From: Rossellomorea vietnamensis
Lineage (GTDB): Bacteria; Bacillota; Bacilli; Bacillales; Bacillaceae_B
NCBI RefSeq assembly: GCF_025398035.1
Contig: NZ_CP104558.1
Span: 2,232,001 to 2,296,000, forward strand
Reading direction: 5' to 3'
DNA length: 64,000 nt
Shown: piece by piece, positions 36,939 to 45,522 of the stretch
Numbering within the stretch: the first letter of the stretch is position 1
How the letters are laid out: every line of letters starts with the position of its first letter
Position numbers and translations under genes: made by a program
The notes under the pieces: model-generated
What the model was told of the DNA's origin: nothing
What the model saw: the letters and a program-made list of their open reading frames with translations, nothing else
Databases searched by the model: none

Positions 36939-38399
36939 TTACAGTCCGAGATCAAATCCTTCATCATCAGACTGTAGCATTGTATTTAGACCAAGATCTG
37001 TTGAAAGACCAAGGTTGAACTCTGAATCTGAAGACTCTTCATTTTCCCATTGTGTGTAGCTTGCATCTGCATTCACACCAAGGTTTGATAGAAGAGACGA
37101 TTCGTTGTCCTCGCCAGAAGATAAGAATCCAAGAGCAGTATCCGTACCTGCATTTAATCCTGCACTCGTATACTCTTCTTCTTCAGAATCCATTGATTCA
37201 GCCCATAGTCCCGCATTCACTGCGTTCATGACAGTTGCTGCAGATTCATTGTCTTCATCGTTTGTCATAGCACCAAGCATAAGGTTATTCGCTGCATTCG
37301 CTTCGAACTTGGAATAGTCGTCGCTGTTTTCAACAGTTGTCATGACAGAAGTATCGTTCATTGCTTCTACTTCAGAAGAATCTCCATCTTCTTTATCCAT
37401 TGTTCCAAGTACTAGACCATTTGCAGATTCAGTACCGATGGACGTTTTAGAAGAATCGTTTTCTTCACTGCCTTCTGTCATCACCCATACATCGGAATCG
37501 GTCATCGCATCAGCACTCACTTCATTCTCTTCATCAGATGCCGAAGCATTCAGACCAGACGTAAGGTTCCCGGAAGTAGTAGAAGCATAAGAATCATCTT
37601 CTTCATTGTACATGGTTTCGTTCATGATTCCCGCATCGGTCATAGCGTCTATTGATGCTGAACCGTCTTCTCCTTCAACTGCCGCGTTTACATCCTGGGA
37701 TGCTCCTGCTTCTGTTTTGGAAGTCGCTGAATCTTCTTCTACCATTGTTTCGTTCATGACAGCTGCGTCTGTATCAGCATTCACTTCGGCTGATTCGTCT
37801 TCTCCTTCAACCGCTGCGTTTACATCCTGGGATACTCCTGCTTCTGTTTTGGAAGTCGCTGAATCTTCTTCCACTGTCGTTTCATTCATGACAGCTGCGT
37901 CCGTGTCTGCATTCACTTCTGCCGATTCGTCTTCTCCTTCAACTGCCGCGTTTACATCCTGGGATGCTCCCGCTTCTGTCTTAGAAGTCGCTGAATCTTC
38001 TTCCACTGTCGTTTCATTCATGATAGCTGCGTCCGTGTCTGCATTCACTTCTGCCGATTCGTCTTCTCCTTCAACCGCTGCGTTTACATCTGAAGTTGCT
38101 TCTGCACCGTTGCTGGTCGTAACAGAATCATTTTCTTCGTCTACAGCCGTCTCGTTTACGATGGTTGCATCCGCATCAGCATTTGTATCCGCATTTGATT
38201 CTTCGTTGTCTGATCCACCGATGTTCAATCCATTCAATAAACCGTCTTCCGAATCAAGGATGTTGACGTTTTCCAATAATCCATCATCGCTGTTCAGCAG
38301 TGAATCATTCCCTGCCGCTAAGCTTGTGTGACCTCCGATTGCAAGACTTGCTGCTAATCCACCTGTCATAACCAATGTTCTAAATACGCTTTTTCTCAT
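36939..38399 (-). CDS. secreted highly acidic tandem-repeat protein
   Basis: 486 residues. A signal peptide (MRKSVFRTLVMTGGLAASLAIG..., cleavage after SLAAG or nearby) is followed by about eight units of about 44 residues. Three consecutive units are nearly identical (NADTDAAVMNETTVEEDSAT... SQDVNAAVEGEDESAEV) and the others are degenerate. Asp, Glu, Ser, Ala, Asn and Thr dominate and almost no Lys or Arg occurs. There is no LPXTG signal or membrane anchor. It may be a matrix, cation-binding or spore-surface protein; the function is unknown. It lies 32 bp after a second secreted repeat protein and has AAAAGGAGAG before the ATG. Confidence 0.8.
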   Translation of the reverse strand: MRKSVFRTLVMTGGLAASLAIGGHTSLAAGNDSLLNSDDGLLENVNILDSEDGLLNGLNIGGSDNEESNADTNADADATIVNETAVDEENDSVTTSNGAEATSDVNAAVEGEDESAEVNADTDAAIMNETTVEEDSATSKTEAGASQDVNAAVEGEDESAEVNADTDAAVMNETTVEEDSATSKTEAGVSQDVNAAVEGEDESAEVNADTDAAVMNETMVEEDSATSKTEAGASQDVNAAVEGEDGSASIDAMTDAGIMNETMYNEEDDSYASTTSGNLTSGLNASASDEENEVSADAMTDSDVWVMTEGSEENDSSKTSIGTESANGLVLGTMDKEDGDSSEVEAMNDTSVMTTVENSDDYSKFEANAANNLMLGAMTNDEDNESAATVMNAVNAGLWAESMDSEEEEYTSAGLNAGTDTALGFLSSGEDNESSLLSNLGVNADASYTQWENEESSDSEFNLGLSTDLGLNTMLQSDDEGFDLGL

Positions 38400-38431
38400 T
38401 TTATTTTTCTCTCCTTTTAAAAGTTTTTAGT

Positions 38432-39625
38432 TTATATACTTTTGAAAAGAAGAGAATCTTGAGGTGGTTGGGACGGTGGTGCGTTTAACCACTGATCATA
38501 GTAGAGATTCTTTTTCTCGTACAAATTGGCTTTTTGGAAGTTGACCGCCGTTGCATATTGCTCCGACACACCCCATAAAGAAGATGATCCTGTTACCTGA
38601 GCGCTCATTCCACTTGTACTGGATGACTGACTTGTTGAATTCATCGTAGTCGTCGTCAGGACCGGTTCCATCTTTTTACGTGGCGGAAAAGGTTGTTGTT
38701 CATTCTGACTTTTAGGTTCTTCCATCGTAACTGAACCCTTTTCCTCTACTTCAACCGGTTTTGTAAGTATGGTTTCACTTAGTCTTTTGGCTTTGCTTAT
38801 TTTAGTGGAGCTCATCTCTGGTTCGACGGGAACGTCTTGTTTGACCGGTTCCTTTCGAACATTTTCTTTCTCCACTTCGACGTCACGATCTTTATCCTCT
38901 GTGTTGACCACAGGCTCGTCGGGCACTTCTGTTTCAACGTCCACTTTGACAGCTGGTTCCTTTGAAACATCGGCGTCGACTACTCCGGTATCCACTTTCA
39001 CCTGTGGATCTTTGGATACTTCCACATCGGCGACCCCTGTATTCACTTTCACTTCGGGTTCATCCGACAGATCCACTTCCAACAGAGGTTCAGCGTCTGA
39101 CAATGATTCCGTCACAGGTTTCGTTGTTTCTTCCACGGTGCTCGTGACCGTCTTCGTCGTCGAATCCACCGTTCCGGTTACAGATTTCGTTGTTTTTTCA
39201 ACGGTTTTGGTAACGGCCTTAGTGGTGTTGTTCACCGTTTTCGTTACAGGAGCCGCTGAGTCCCCTGCGATATCTGTAACTGGTTTTGTCGCTTGTTCAA
39301 CGGTTTTGTCCGCTGTGTTCCCGACGGTCTTCGTTACAGCGTTTACTGTACCTGTTACCGATTCTGTCGTCTCATAGACCGTGTCTGTCACCGAATCAAC
39401 CGTATTGGAAAGAATATTTCCTTTCGACTGCTGATCATCCGTAGAAGGTTTGCCCTTCTCCTCGTCAGGAGCGGACACGGCTTCATTCACGGTCGTTGTC
39501 GCGCTGTCCGTGACAGTGTTGACTTCATCCGTCACGTTGGAGAGAAGTCCGCCCTCTGCTGAAGCAAAGGTTGGAATACTGATGACTCCAAGAAAAAGCA
39601 AAGCCTGAATGAGGCGTTTTTGCAC
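38432..39625 (-). CDS. secreted Thr/Val repeat protein
   Basis: 397 residues. The signal peptide MQKRLIQALLFLGVISIPTFASA is followed by about 150 residues of 11-residue T-V-x-x-T-x-x-V-T-x-T units (TKTVGNTADKTVEQATKPVT, STTKTVTSTVEETTKPVT), likely amphipathic. Then come valine/aspartate repeats (VKVNTGVADVEVSKDPQVKVD...), a charged linker, and an aromatic C-terminus (ANLYEKKNLYYDQWLNAPPSQ). AAGGAGGTGA precedes a GTG start. It forms an operon with the acidic repeat protein. Partner or scaffold roles at the surface are inference. Confidence 0.78.
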   Translation of the reverse strand: MQKRLIQALLFLGVISIPTFASAEGGLLSNVTDEVNTVTDSATTTVNEAVSAPDEEKGKPSTDDQQSKGNILSNTVDSVTDTVYETTESVTGTVNAVTKTVGNTADKTVEQATKPVTDIAGDSAAPVTKTVNNTTKAVTKTVEKTTKSVTGTVDSTTKTVTSTVEETTKPVTESLSDAEPLLEVDLSDEPEVKVNTGVADVEVSKDPQVKVDTGVVDADVSKEPAVKVDVETEVPDEPVVNTEDKDRDVEVEKENVRKEPVKQDVPVEPEMSSTKISKAKRLSETILTKPVEVEEKGSVTMEEPKSQNEQQPFPPRKKMEPVLTTTTMNSTSQSSSTSGMSAQVTGSSSLWGVSEQYATAVNFQKANLYEKKNLYYDQWLNAPPSQPPQDSLLFKSI

Positions 39626-39697
39626 TGCGTCTTGTCACCTCCTTCCGATTCAAATAACGGATGCTGAATTGTTTTTTAGGATGGTGCTGTATCTGTT

Positions 39698-39733
39698 GTA
39701 CCTGGTACAAAAAGCATTCATTGTACCAGGTAC
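39698..39733. repeat. two-copy GTACCWGGTAC array, 25-bp step
   Basis: GTACCTGGTAC at 39698 and GTACCAGGTAC at 39723. The extended arms TTGTACCTGGTACAA and TTGTACCAGGTACAA are perfectly complementary over 15 bp. Same motif as at 8895. Confidence 0.9.
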
Positions 39734-40006
39734 AATTTGCAATCATCATAATAAAAAACCCTACTGTATCCGATTTTCACTAAGCTAACGAAGCCGGTTC
39801 ATATTTGGATCACTTTTTTATAAAAAAATTAATTTTCTCCTGAAAAATTATCAGAAAAGGATGAATCCGAAAAATTCCGTTTACCCCCTTTTTTCATAAA
39901 AAATGAGATGTTACAATGTACAACCGTAAGCAATCTTAACGTAGCTCTTTCGAGAGTTAGTCGGAGATTCCAATCAATACTACGCAAAGAAAGGATGTTG
40001 ATTTCA
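39734..40006. other. A/T-rich intergenic region
   Basis: Divergent promoter region between the secreted-protein operon and the 42-residue protein gene. No RNA motif or repeat is recognised beyond the array at 39698. Confidence 0.45.
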
Positions 40007-40135
40007 ATGCATATCGGAAGCAAAGGCTGGTACGTAGAAGAACTAAAAAAAGCGGGGGTACGCCGCTATGAAGAACGCAAAGTAGAATCCTACAAAAAAC
40101 ACGTTCTAGCTAACCTATTAGAACGTACAAAATAA
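40007..40135 (+). CDS. small protein, DUF2639-like (YflJ type)
   Basis: 42 residues, MHIGSKGWYVEELKKAGVRRYEERKVESYKK..., basic and helical. ATG at 40007 is 12 nt from GAAAGGA. The GSKGWYV-ELKKAGVR pattern recalls DUF2639 proteins of bacilli. A strong hairpin follows. Function unknown. Confidence 0.65.
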   Translation: MHIGSKGWYVEELKKAGVRRYEERKVESYKKHVLANLLERTK

Positions 40136-40143
40136 AAATAAGA

Positions 40144-40199
40144 GGGACGGACCTCGATTCCTATGACCAGGTCATAGGAATGAAGGTCCGTCCCTTTTT
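40144..40199. terminator. hairpin terminator with GGGACGGACCT arms
   Basis: Long stem from GGGACGGACCT to AGGTCCGTCCC with inner ATTCCTATGACC/GGTCATAGGAAT and a seven-T run. It separates convergent genes. The same arms occur at 51837, 44452 and 47426. Confidence 0.9.
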
Positions 40200-42026
40200 T
40201 TATTTCAGCAATTTGGTTGAGTAGATTGGGTTCAGGTTTGGTTGGATGGTGTATTTTTTTGTCCGGTTCAGTTTGTATGTTTTGTTTTTGAGTAGATAGT
40301 TTCTGTATTTTTGGTTCCAGCTTTTCAGCGACCAGACGATGAGTCCTGCTGTCAGGAGGAACAGTCCTCCGGTGGCAGGCCAGAAATAAGGTGAAATGAC
40401 CGCTGATTCATATGCAAGACCGATCGGTGAGAAGATGAAATACGTCAGTACGACCGAGGCCATCAGGACGATGGATAATGGAATACTGTATTTCCATGGC
40501 ATCATGTCCACTTTTGGATTATAACGATATTCGTACGGCTTCTTCATCGGTTTCCACCAGCCGATCACAAGCATCAGGGCCACTTCTGCTACAAAGAGAA
40601 TCCCATAGATGTGAATGAAGTTGATATCGATTGTGAAGCCGAATAGATGTCCCGTCCCCCACACGAGCATATAATACGTGATGACATGAAGGATGATGAC
40701 CGTTTTCGCAGCCACTGCCGGTATCCGTTTTGAAAACACCCCGACAAGTAAAACCACGATGATCGGGATATTAAAGAATCCCGTGAATCTTCTGATCAAG
40801 TCCCATAATCCGTCCGTCGCATTGATCAGTAACGGGGACACACACATGGATACTACGGCCAGCAGGGCTCCGAACCATTTACTGATCGTAATCAATTTCT
40901 GATCGCTCACATCCGGATTGAACTGAGGCTTGTATATATCAAGTGCAAAAAGCGTCGCTGCACTGTTCAGCAATGAATTAAAGGAGCTTAACACGGCTCC
41001 AAGCAACACAGCCAGGAAGAACCCTGTTAAATACGATGGCAGTACGGCATTGATCAATGCTGGGTATGCCAAGTCGACACTTTTCAAAGAGTCACCATAC
41101 AGATGGAATGCAATGACTCCGGGAAGCATCATCATAAAGGGAACGAGTAGTTTATAGAAACCTGAAATGATGACACCCTTCTGTCCTTCTGCTAAATTCT
41201 TCGCTCCAAGGGTACGCTGAATGACATACTGATTGGAAGCCCAATAGAATAGATTTGCAAAAAGCAGACCGGTAAAGATGGTAGAAAACGGGACGGAATC
41301 CGATGCGGATCCGATAGAATTCAGCTTCTCAGGGTTCTTCGTCGCAATTTCCTTCACTCCTGAAAGGATGTTTCCTTCTCCCAGGGCATAGAATCCTAGT
41401 ATCGGTACGAGAATCCCGATGATCAGCAACCCTACACCATTCAACGTATCAGAGATGGCCACAGCCTTCAGTCCGCCGAAAATGGCATAGATACTGCCGA
41501 TGATCCCGATCGTCCAAACAATCAGCCAAATCGATTGAGTATAGGAAATCCCAAGCAGTTCGGGGACATCGAATAATTTCAAGACAGCAAGTGCCCCTGA
41601 ATAGAGCATCGAAGGAATTGTCACAAACACATAGCCAAGCATAAAGAGAATGGTCGTGTACTGACGAACGCCCTTATCATATCGTTGGTTCAGGAACTCA
41701 GGTAATGTGGTGAAGCTCCTCCCCAAATATTTCGGGAGCAAATACAGGGCCATGATGATGATGGCAAATGCCGCCGTCACTTCCCATGCCATGTTCGACA
41801 GGTTCGCACGGAACGCCTGCCCGTTCAAACCCACCAATTGCTCAGCAGATAAATTGGTGAGTAGAAGCGAACCGGCAATGAACGTTCCCGTAAGCCCCCT
41901 CCCTGCCAGAAAATAACCAGTGGAATCATTCAAAGATCCCTTTGTTTTTATGTATGAAACCCACGCAACCAATCCCATAAAAAAGACACAGGATAAGACT
42001 GTAAAAAGCAAACCATTCTCAAACAT
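40200..42026 (-). CDS. sodium:solute symporter (SSS family, sugar-type)
   Basis: 608 residues from ATG at 42026, which follows AAGGGAAGAGG; the ATG at 42044 lacks a site. About 14 membrane segments. GYFLAGRGLTGTFIAGSLLLTNLSAEQLVGLNGQA near the N-terminus, AIFGGLKAVAISDTLNGVGLLIIG in the centre and GAVLSSFNSLLNSAATLFALDIY are SGLT-like signatures. Import of a sugar or related solute with Na+ is likely. Specificity is not visible. Confidence 0.9.
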   Translation of the reverse strand: MFENGLLFTVLSCVFFMGLVAWVSYIKTKGSLNDSTGYFLAGRGLTGTFIAGSLLLTNLSAEQLVGLNGQAFRANLSNMAWEVTAAFAIIIMALYLLPKYLGRSFTTLPEFLNQRYDKGVRQYTTILFMLGYVFVTIPSMLYSGALAVLKLFDVPELLGISYTQSIWLIVWTIGIIGSIYAIFGGLKAVAISDTLNGVGLLIIGILVPILGFYALGEGNILSGVKEIATKNPEKLNSIGSASDSVPFSTIFTGLLFANLFYWASNQYVIQRTLGAKNLAEGQKGVIISGFYKLLVPFMMMLPGVIAFHLYGDSLKSVDLAYPALINAVLPSYLTGFFLAVLLGAVLSSFNSLLNSAATLFALDIYKPQFNPDVSDQKLITISKWFGALLAVVSMCVSPLLINATDGLWDLIRRFTGFFNIPIIVVLLVGVFSKRIPAVAAKTVIILHVITYYMLVWGTGHLFGFTIDINFIHIYGILFVAEVALMLVIGWWKPMKKPYEYRYNPKVDMMPWKYSIPLSIVLMASVVLTYFIFSPIGLAYESAVISPYFWPATGGLFLLTAGLIVWSLKSWNQKYRNYLLKNKTYKLNRTKKYTIQPNLNPIYSTKLLK

Positions 42027-42233
42027 CGTTCCTCTTCCCTTCAAATTTATTACATGTGTTTGAGAAGTTCCCCGAAAATTATACTAGTAAACTATTATGT
42101 TTGGAATATTGTTAAAAATAGTCATATGGAACCACCACGTTTTTCCATTGATTTTCTTTTTAAAAAACGGTTGTGGAGGGCTTTCATCCTGTGATAAAGT
42201 AAAGGACATATTTTAAACATAACTTCATACGAA

Positions 42234-42382
42234 TTCCTTATATATCTATGGTGATATGGACCATAAGTCTCTACCTGGCAGCCGTAAAGTGCCGGACTAT
42301 AAGGAAAGTCTATTCTATATGCTTTCTATAAGTGTGTGGAGGCTTTCCCTATTTTAGTAGAGAAAGTCTTCATGCACTTTTT
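42234..42382 (+). promoter_or_regulatory. guanine-class purine riboswitch with terminator (nupC leader)
   Basis: The aptamer (42234-42306) has P1 arms CCTTATA/TATAAGG and core strings GGTGATATGG, AGTCTCTACC and CCGTAAAGTGCCGGACTAT. The loops TGATATGG and CCGTAAA and the C in GACTAT (position 74 in xpt numbering) mark guanine specificity. A terminator follows (AAGTGTGTGGAGGCTTTC...GAAAGTCTTCATGCACTT plus T-run, 42330-42382). Guanine or hypoxanthine should stop nupC transcription. Confidence 0.95.
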
Positions 42383-42458
42383 TATTTGTTCTTTTTAAGA
42401 AGTCTGACATCATACGACATCAGCATTCGATGAAGAAACTATTTGGAGGATTGATATT

Positions 42459-43652
42459 GTGAGTTTAGTATATGGCATCTTATCGTTACTTGGCGTTTTA
42501 TTTCTGGCGTGGCTCCTGAGCAGCAACCGCTCAGCCATCCAATGGCGGACGATCATCATCGGCATCTGCCTTGAATTTCTGCTGGTTCTTTTTGTATTGA
42601 AGGTTCCTTTTGGACAAACGGTCCTGAAGAAAGCCGCCCTCGGTGTTCAGAAGGTCATCGATTACAGCAATGAAGGAATCATGTTTGTGTTCGGAGGATT
42701 CTTTGAAAAAGGGACGAACATCTCCTTCGTTTTCGCCATCAATGTGTTAGGTGCGATCATCTTTATTTCAGCCCTGATTTCAGCTCTCTACTACTTACGG
42801 ATCATCCCGTTTTTCGTAAAATATATCGGAATTGGACTCGGAAAAATCCTGGGTACGACAAAGGTGGAATCGTTTAATGCAATCGGGAATTCGTTTCTTG
42901 GATTGGCAGAAGCTCCCCTGTTGATCAAGCCTTATTTAGTAAAGTTGACTCGCTCCGAGCTTTTTGCCGTCATGGTCGGGGGAACGGCTTCAGCCAGCGG
43001 TGCCATCCTGATTGGATACTCGTTGATGGGGATCGATATGAAATTCCTTCTATTATCTGTATTCAGTGTTCCTATCGTATCCCTTGTCATCTCGAAGATC
43101 ATCGAGCCGGAAACGGAAGAATCACAAACAAATGGAGACATTTCATTAGGGAAGACCACTCATACGAATGTATTTGAAGCAATCTCCGAAGGCGCACTGA
43201 GCGGAACTCAATTAGCGATTAACATTGGTGGATTACTGATTGCTTTCATCGGGATCCTTGCCGCCGTAAATGGATTATTAGGCCTCGTCGATACGAGCCT
43301 TTCAACGGTATTCGGGTACATCTTCTATCCACTGGCATTACTCGTCGGCATTCCGATGGATGAAGCATTCCGTGCAGCGTCCATCATCGGAACGAAGCTT
43401 TCTGTGAACGAGTTTGTCGCATACAAAGAACTTTCAGGAATGATGAGCGAGCTTTCACCAAAGACCGTGGCGATCCTTTCAGTCGCTCTATGTAATTTCG
43501 CCAACCTGTCTTCCATCGGACAGCTGATTGTCGGACTTGGTTCATTGGAACCTACGCAACGGCCGATGGTATCCAAGTTAAGCTTGAAAGCCATCCTTGC
43601 AGGGACCCTGGCAAGCTTCATCACTGCCATCATCATTAGTATATTTCTATAA
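42459..43652 (+). CDS. nupC: concentrative nucleoside transporter NupC
   Basis: 397 residues. GGFFEKGTNISFVFAINVLGAIIFISALISALYYL, NSFLGLAEAPLLIKPYL and GTASASGAILIGYSLMGID are CNT signatures, with NLSSIGQLIVGLG near the end. It imports nucleosides with H+ or Na+. Given the guanine riboswitch upstream, purine nucleosides are the favoured substrates. GGAGGATTGATATT precedes the GTG start. Confidence 0.95.
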   Translation: MSLVYGILSLLGVLFLAWLLSSNRSAIQWRTIIIGICLEFLLVLFVLKVPFGQTVLKKAALGVQKVIDYSNEGIMFVFGGFFEKGTNISFVFAINVLGAIIFISALISALYYLRIIPFFVKYIGIGLGKILGTTKVESFNAIGNSFLGLAEAPLLIKPYLVKLTRSELFAVMVGGTASASGAILIGYSLMGIDMKFLLLSVFSVPIVSLVISKIIEPETEESQTNGDISLGKTTHTNVFEAISEGALSGTQLAINIGGLLIAFIGILAAVNGLLGLVDTSLSTVFGYIFYPLALLVGIPMDEAFRAASIIGTKLSVNEFVAYKELSGMMSELSPKTVAILSVALCNFANLSSIGQLIVGLGSLEPTQRPMVSKLSLKAILAGTLASFITAIIISIFL

Positions 43653-43744
43653 TTTTTTGCGTGTTTTATGTTTCTTCCCGAGCCATTTAGTGAATAGTAT
43701 AAGGTAGTAATCTTTTTTCACATTGACAACGGAAGGTGAAACCA

Positions 43745-44248
43745 TTGAGAGAAAAAAAGACCATGAAAGAAACGAAAACCAGTAAAACGACCCATGTTCT
43801 TCCACCTGACACGAACCATCACGGTACGCTGTTTGGTGGAAAACTGATGGCCTATATAGACGACGTGGCCTCCATTGCCGCCACCCGTCACGCCCGCAAA
43901 CCCGTCGTAACGGCTTCCACGGATTCCGTCGACTTCCTTCAGCCCATTAAAGTCGGCGACGCAGTTACACTTGAAGCGATGGTAACGTATACGGGGCGCA
44001 GCTCCATGGAGATTTGTGTGAAGGTGACTTCAGAAGTCCTTCTCACAGGAGAAACCAATGTGGCTGCCATTTCCTTCTTGACGTTTGTAGCCCTGGAAGG
44101 AAATAAACCGGCGATCATCCCTGAAGTCGTGCCGGAAACAGAAGAAGAGAAATGGCTGAACGAAACAGCCCAAAATCGTGCCGAGCACCGTAAAGCACGC
44201 AAAAAACATAGTGAAGAGCTGGCGGAATTTTTCCGTAAAGCGTATTAG
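43745..44248 (+). CDS. acyl-CoA thioesterase, hotdog fold (YkhA-like)
   Basis: 167 residues from TTG at 43745, 7 nt after AAGGTG. TNHHGTLFGGKLMAYIDDVASIAATRHARK and STDSVDFLQPIKVGD carry the Asn/His/Asp residues of the hotdog active site. SFLTFVAL follows, and a Lys/Glu-rich C-terminal helix extends the fold. It hydrolyses acyl-CoA in the cytosol. Confidence 0.92.
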   Translation: MREKKTMKETKTSKTTHVLPPDTNHHGTLFGGKLMAYIDDVASIAATRHARKPVVTASTDSVDFLQPIKVGDAVTLEAMVTYTGRSSMEICVKVTSEVLLTGETNVAAISFLTFVALEGNKPAIIPEVVPETEEEKWLNETAQNRAEHRKARKKHSEELAEFFRKAY

Positions 44249-44255
44249 ATGGATG

Positions 44256-44290
44256 GAGATGCTTGTTATAGAGCATCTCTTTTTTTTATG
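44256..44290 (+). terminator. thioesterase gene terminator
   Basis: GAGATGCT...AGCATCTC stem with an eight-T run. Confidence 0.88.
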
Positions 44291-44451
44291 TGGCAAAGAC
44301 AGCGTTCGCCGTTTTCCCTTCCCGCAAGCTCCACCCCACCGATTCTTGTATGGAAACAACTCCAAACCCTTCTTTCTTTTCCCGCTCACAATCACATAAA
44401 CCCTATTCCAGATCCTCCCCATATTTTTTACCCATCCCCCTTCAAAATAGG

Positions 44452-44485
44452 TCCGTCCCTCCGATAATACAGAGGTACGGACATG
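44452..44485. repeat. degenerate GGGACGGACCT hairpin
   Basis: AGGTCCGTCCC, a 13-nt loop, then AGAGGTACGGAC. No T-run. It sits in the leader of the BMP-chemoreceptor operon. Confidence 0.55.
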
Positions 44486-44523
44486 TAGGATGTCTTATTA
44501 TTACCATATATGGAGGTTACGGT

Positions 44524-45501
44524 TTGAAGAATATAGTCAGTATGTTTCTTCTTGTCTTGCTTATAGTGGCAGGGTGTTCTACGCCTATGACGGAAGAAAC
44601 CAGCACAGAGAAACAGCATAGCATCGGAATCCTGCTCTCGGACACAGGTCTTGGAGATGGATCATTTAATGATTCTGCCTTCAGGGGTCTTGAACGTGCC
44701 CGTGACGAATTAGGTATTTTATTCGATTATAGAGAAGCTCCGGACGGGAATTTTGAAGGGGCCCTCCAGGAACTAGTTAAACAGGATCATGAACTTGTGA
44801 TTGGTCTTGGTTTTTCGATTCAGGATGCCCTTGAAAAGGTTGCAGCAGAAAATCCCGATCAACAATTCCTATTGATTGACGGTTTTTCAGAAATGGATAA
44901 TATAACGTCGATTACGTTTAAGGAGCATGAAGGAAGTTTCCTTCTCGGTATGGTTGCCGCCATGAAAACCAAGACAGGAACGATCGGATTCATCAGCGGA
45001 GCCGATGTACCGGTCATCGCGCGCTTTGAACAAGGCTATATACAAGGAGCGAAATATATCAATCCTTCTATTAAAGTGTTAAAGGACAATGCCAATAACT
45101 TCGGTGACGCAGAACTGGGCAGGCAGATTGCAGAGAAACAAATGAAACAGGGCGCGGACTTTATTTACCCTGCTGCCGGATTTACAGGGGTCGGGGCCAT
45201 CCAGGCTGCTCAAAAAGCTGGCCATCTTTCTGGAGGAGTCGACTCGGATCAATATTTCATTGCCGAAAAATCGGTTGTCACTTCCATGGTCAAAAAAGTA
45301 GACAACGCTGTTTTTAATATTACAAACGAACTTATCACCGACGGAAAAATCTCTCAGCACGCTTATGAACTTGGTCTTAAAGAAGACGGTGTCGGCCTTG
45401 CCCCGATTCGTGTCACCAGTCTGTCTCCGGAGGAAACAAAAAAACTGGAAGACGCTAAAAACAAAATCATCTCGGGAGATATCTCGGTCAAGTTGCCATA
45501 A
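44524..45501 (+). CDS. BMP-family lipoprotein (nucleoside-binding-like)
   Basis: 325 residues from TTG at 44524, 7 nt after GGAGG. The lipobox LLIVAGCS places it on the outer face of the membrane. The periplasmic-binding fold of the Med/PnrA group is clear: LLSDTGLGDGSFNDSAFRGLERA, EHEGSFLLGMVAAMKTKTGTIGFISG and YPAAGFTGVGAIQAA. PnrA-type proteins bind purine nucleosides. No ABC permease or ATPase follows; instead a chemoreceptor gene starts 21 nt later, so it probably serves as a ligand receptor for taxis. Confidence 0.9.
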   Translation: MKNIVSMFLLVLLIVAGCSTPMTEETSTEKQHSIGILLSDTGLGDGSFNDSAFRGLERARDELGILFDYREAPDGNFEGALQELVKQDHELVIGLGFSIQDALEKVAAENPDQQFLLIDGFSEMDNITSITFKEHEGSFLLGMVAAMKTKTGTIGFISGADVPVIARFEQGYIQGAKYINPSIKVLKDNANNFGDAELGRQIAEKQMKQGADFIYPAAGFTGVGAIQAAQKAGHLSGGVDSDQYFIAEKSVVTSMVKKVDNAVFNITNELITDGKISQHAYELGLKEDGVGLAPIRVTSLSPEETKKLEDAKNKIISGDISVKLP

Positions 45502-45522
45502 ATTCATCTAAGGAGAAAAGTC

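Noticed and set aside
37606..38331. 241-codon plus-strand frame antisense to the acidic repeat protein
   Set aside because: Its repeats are the mirror of the real gene's repeats; no ribosome binding site or signal peptide. The same holds for the frame at 38769-39377.
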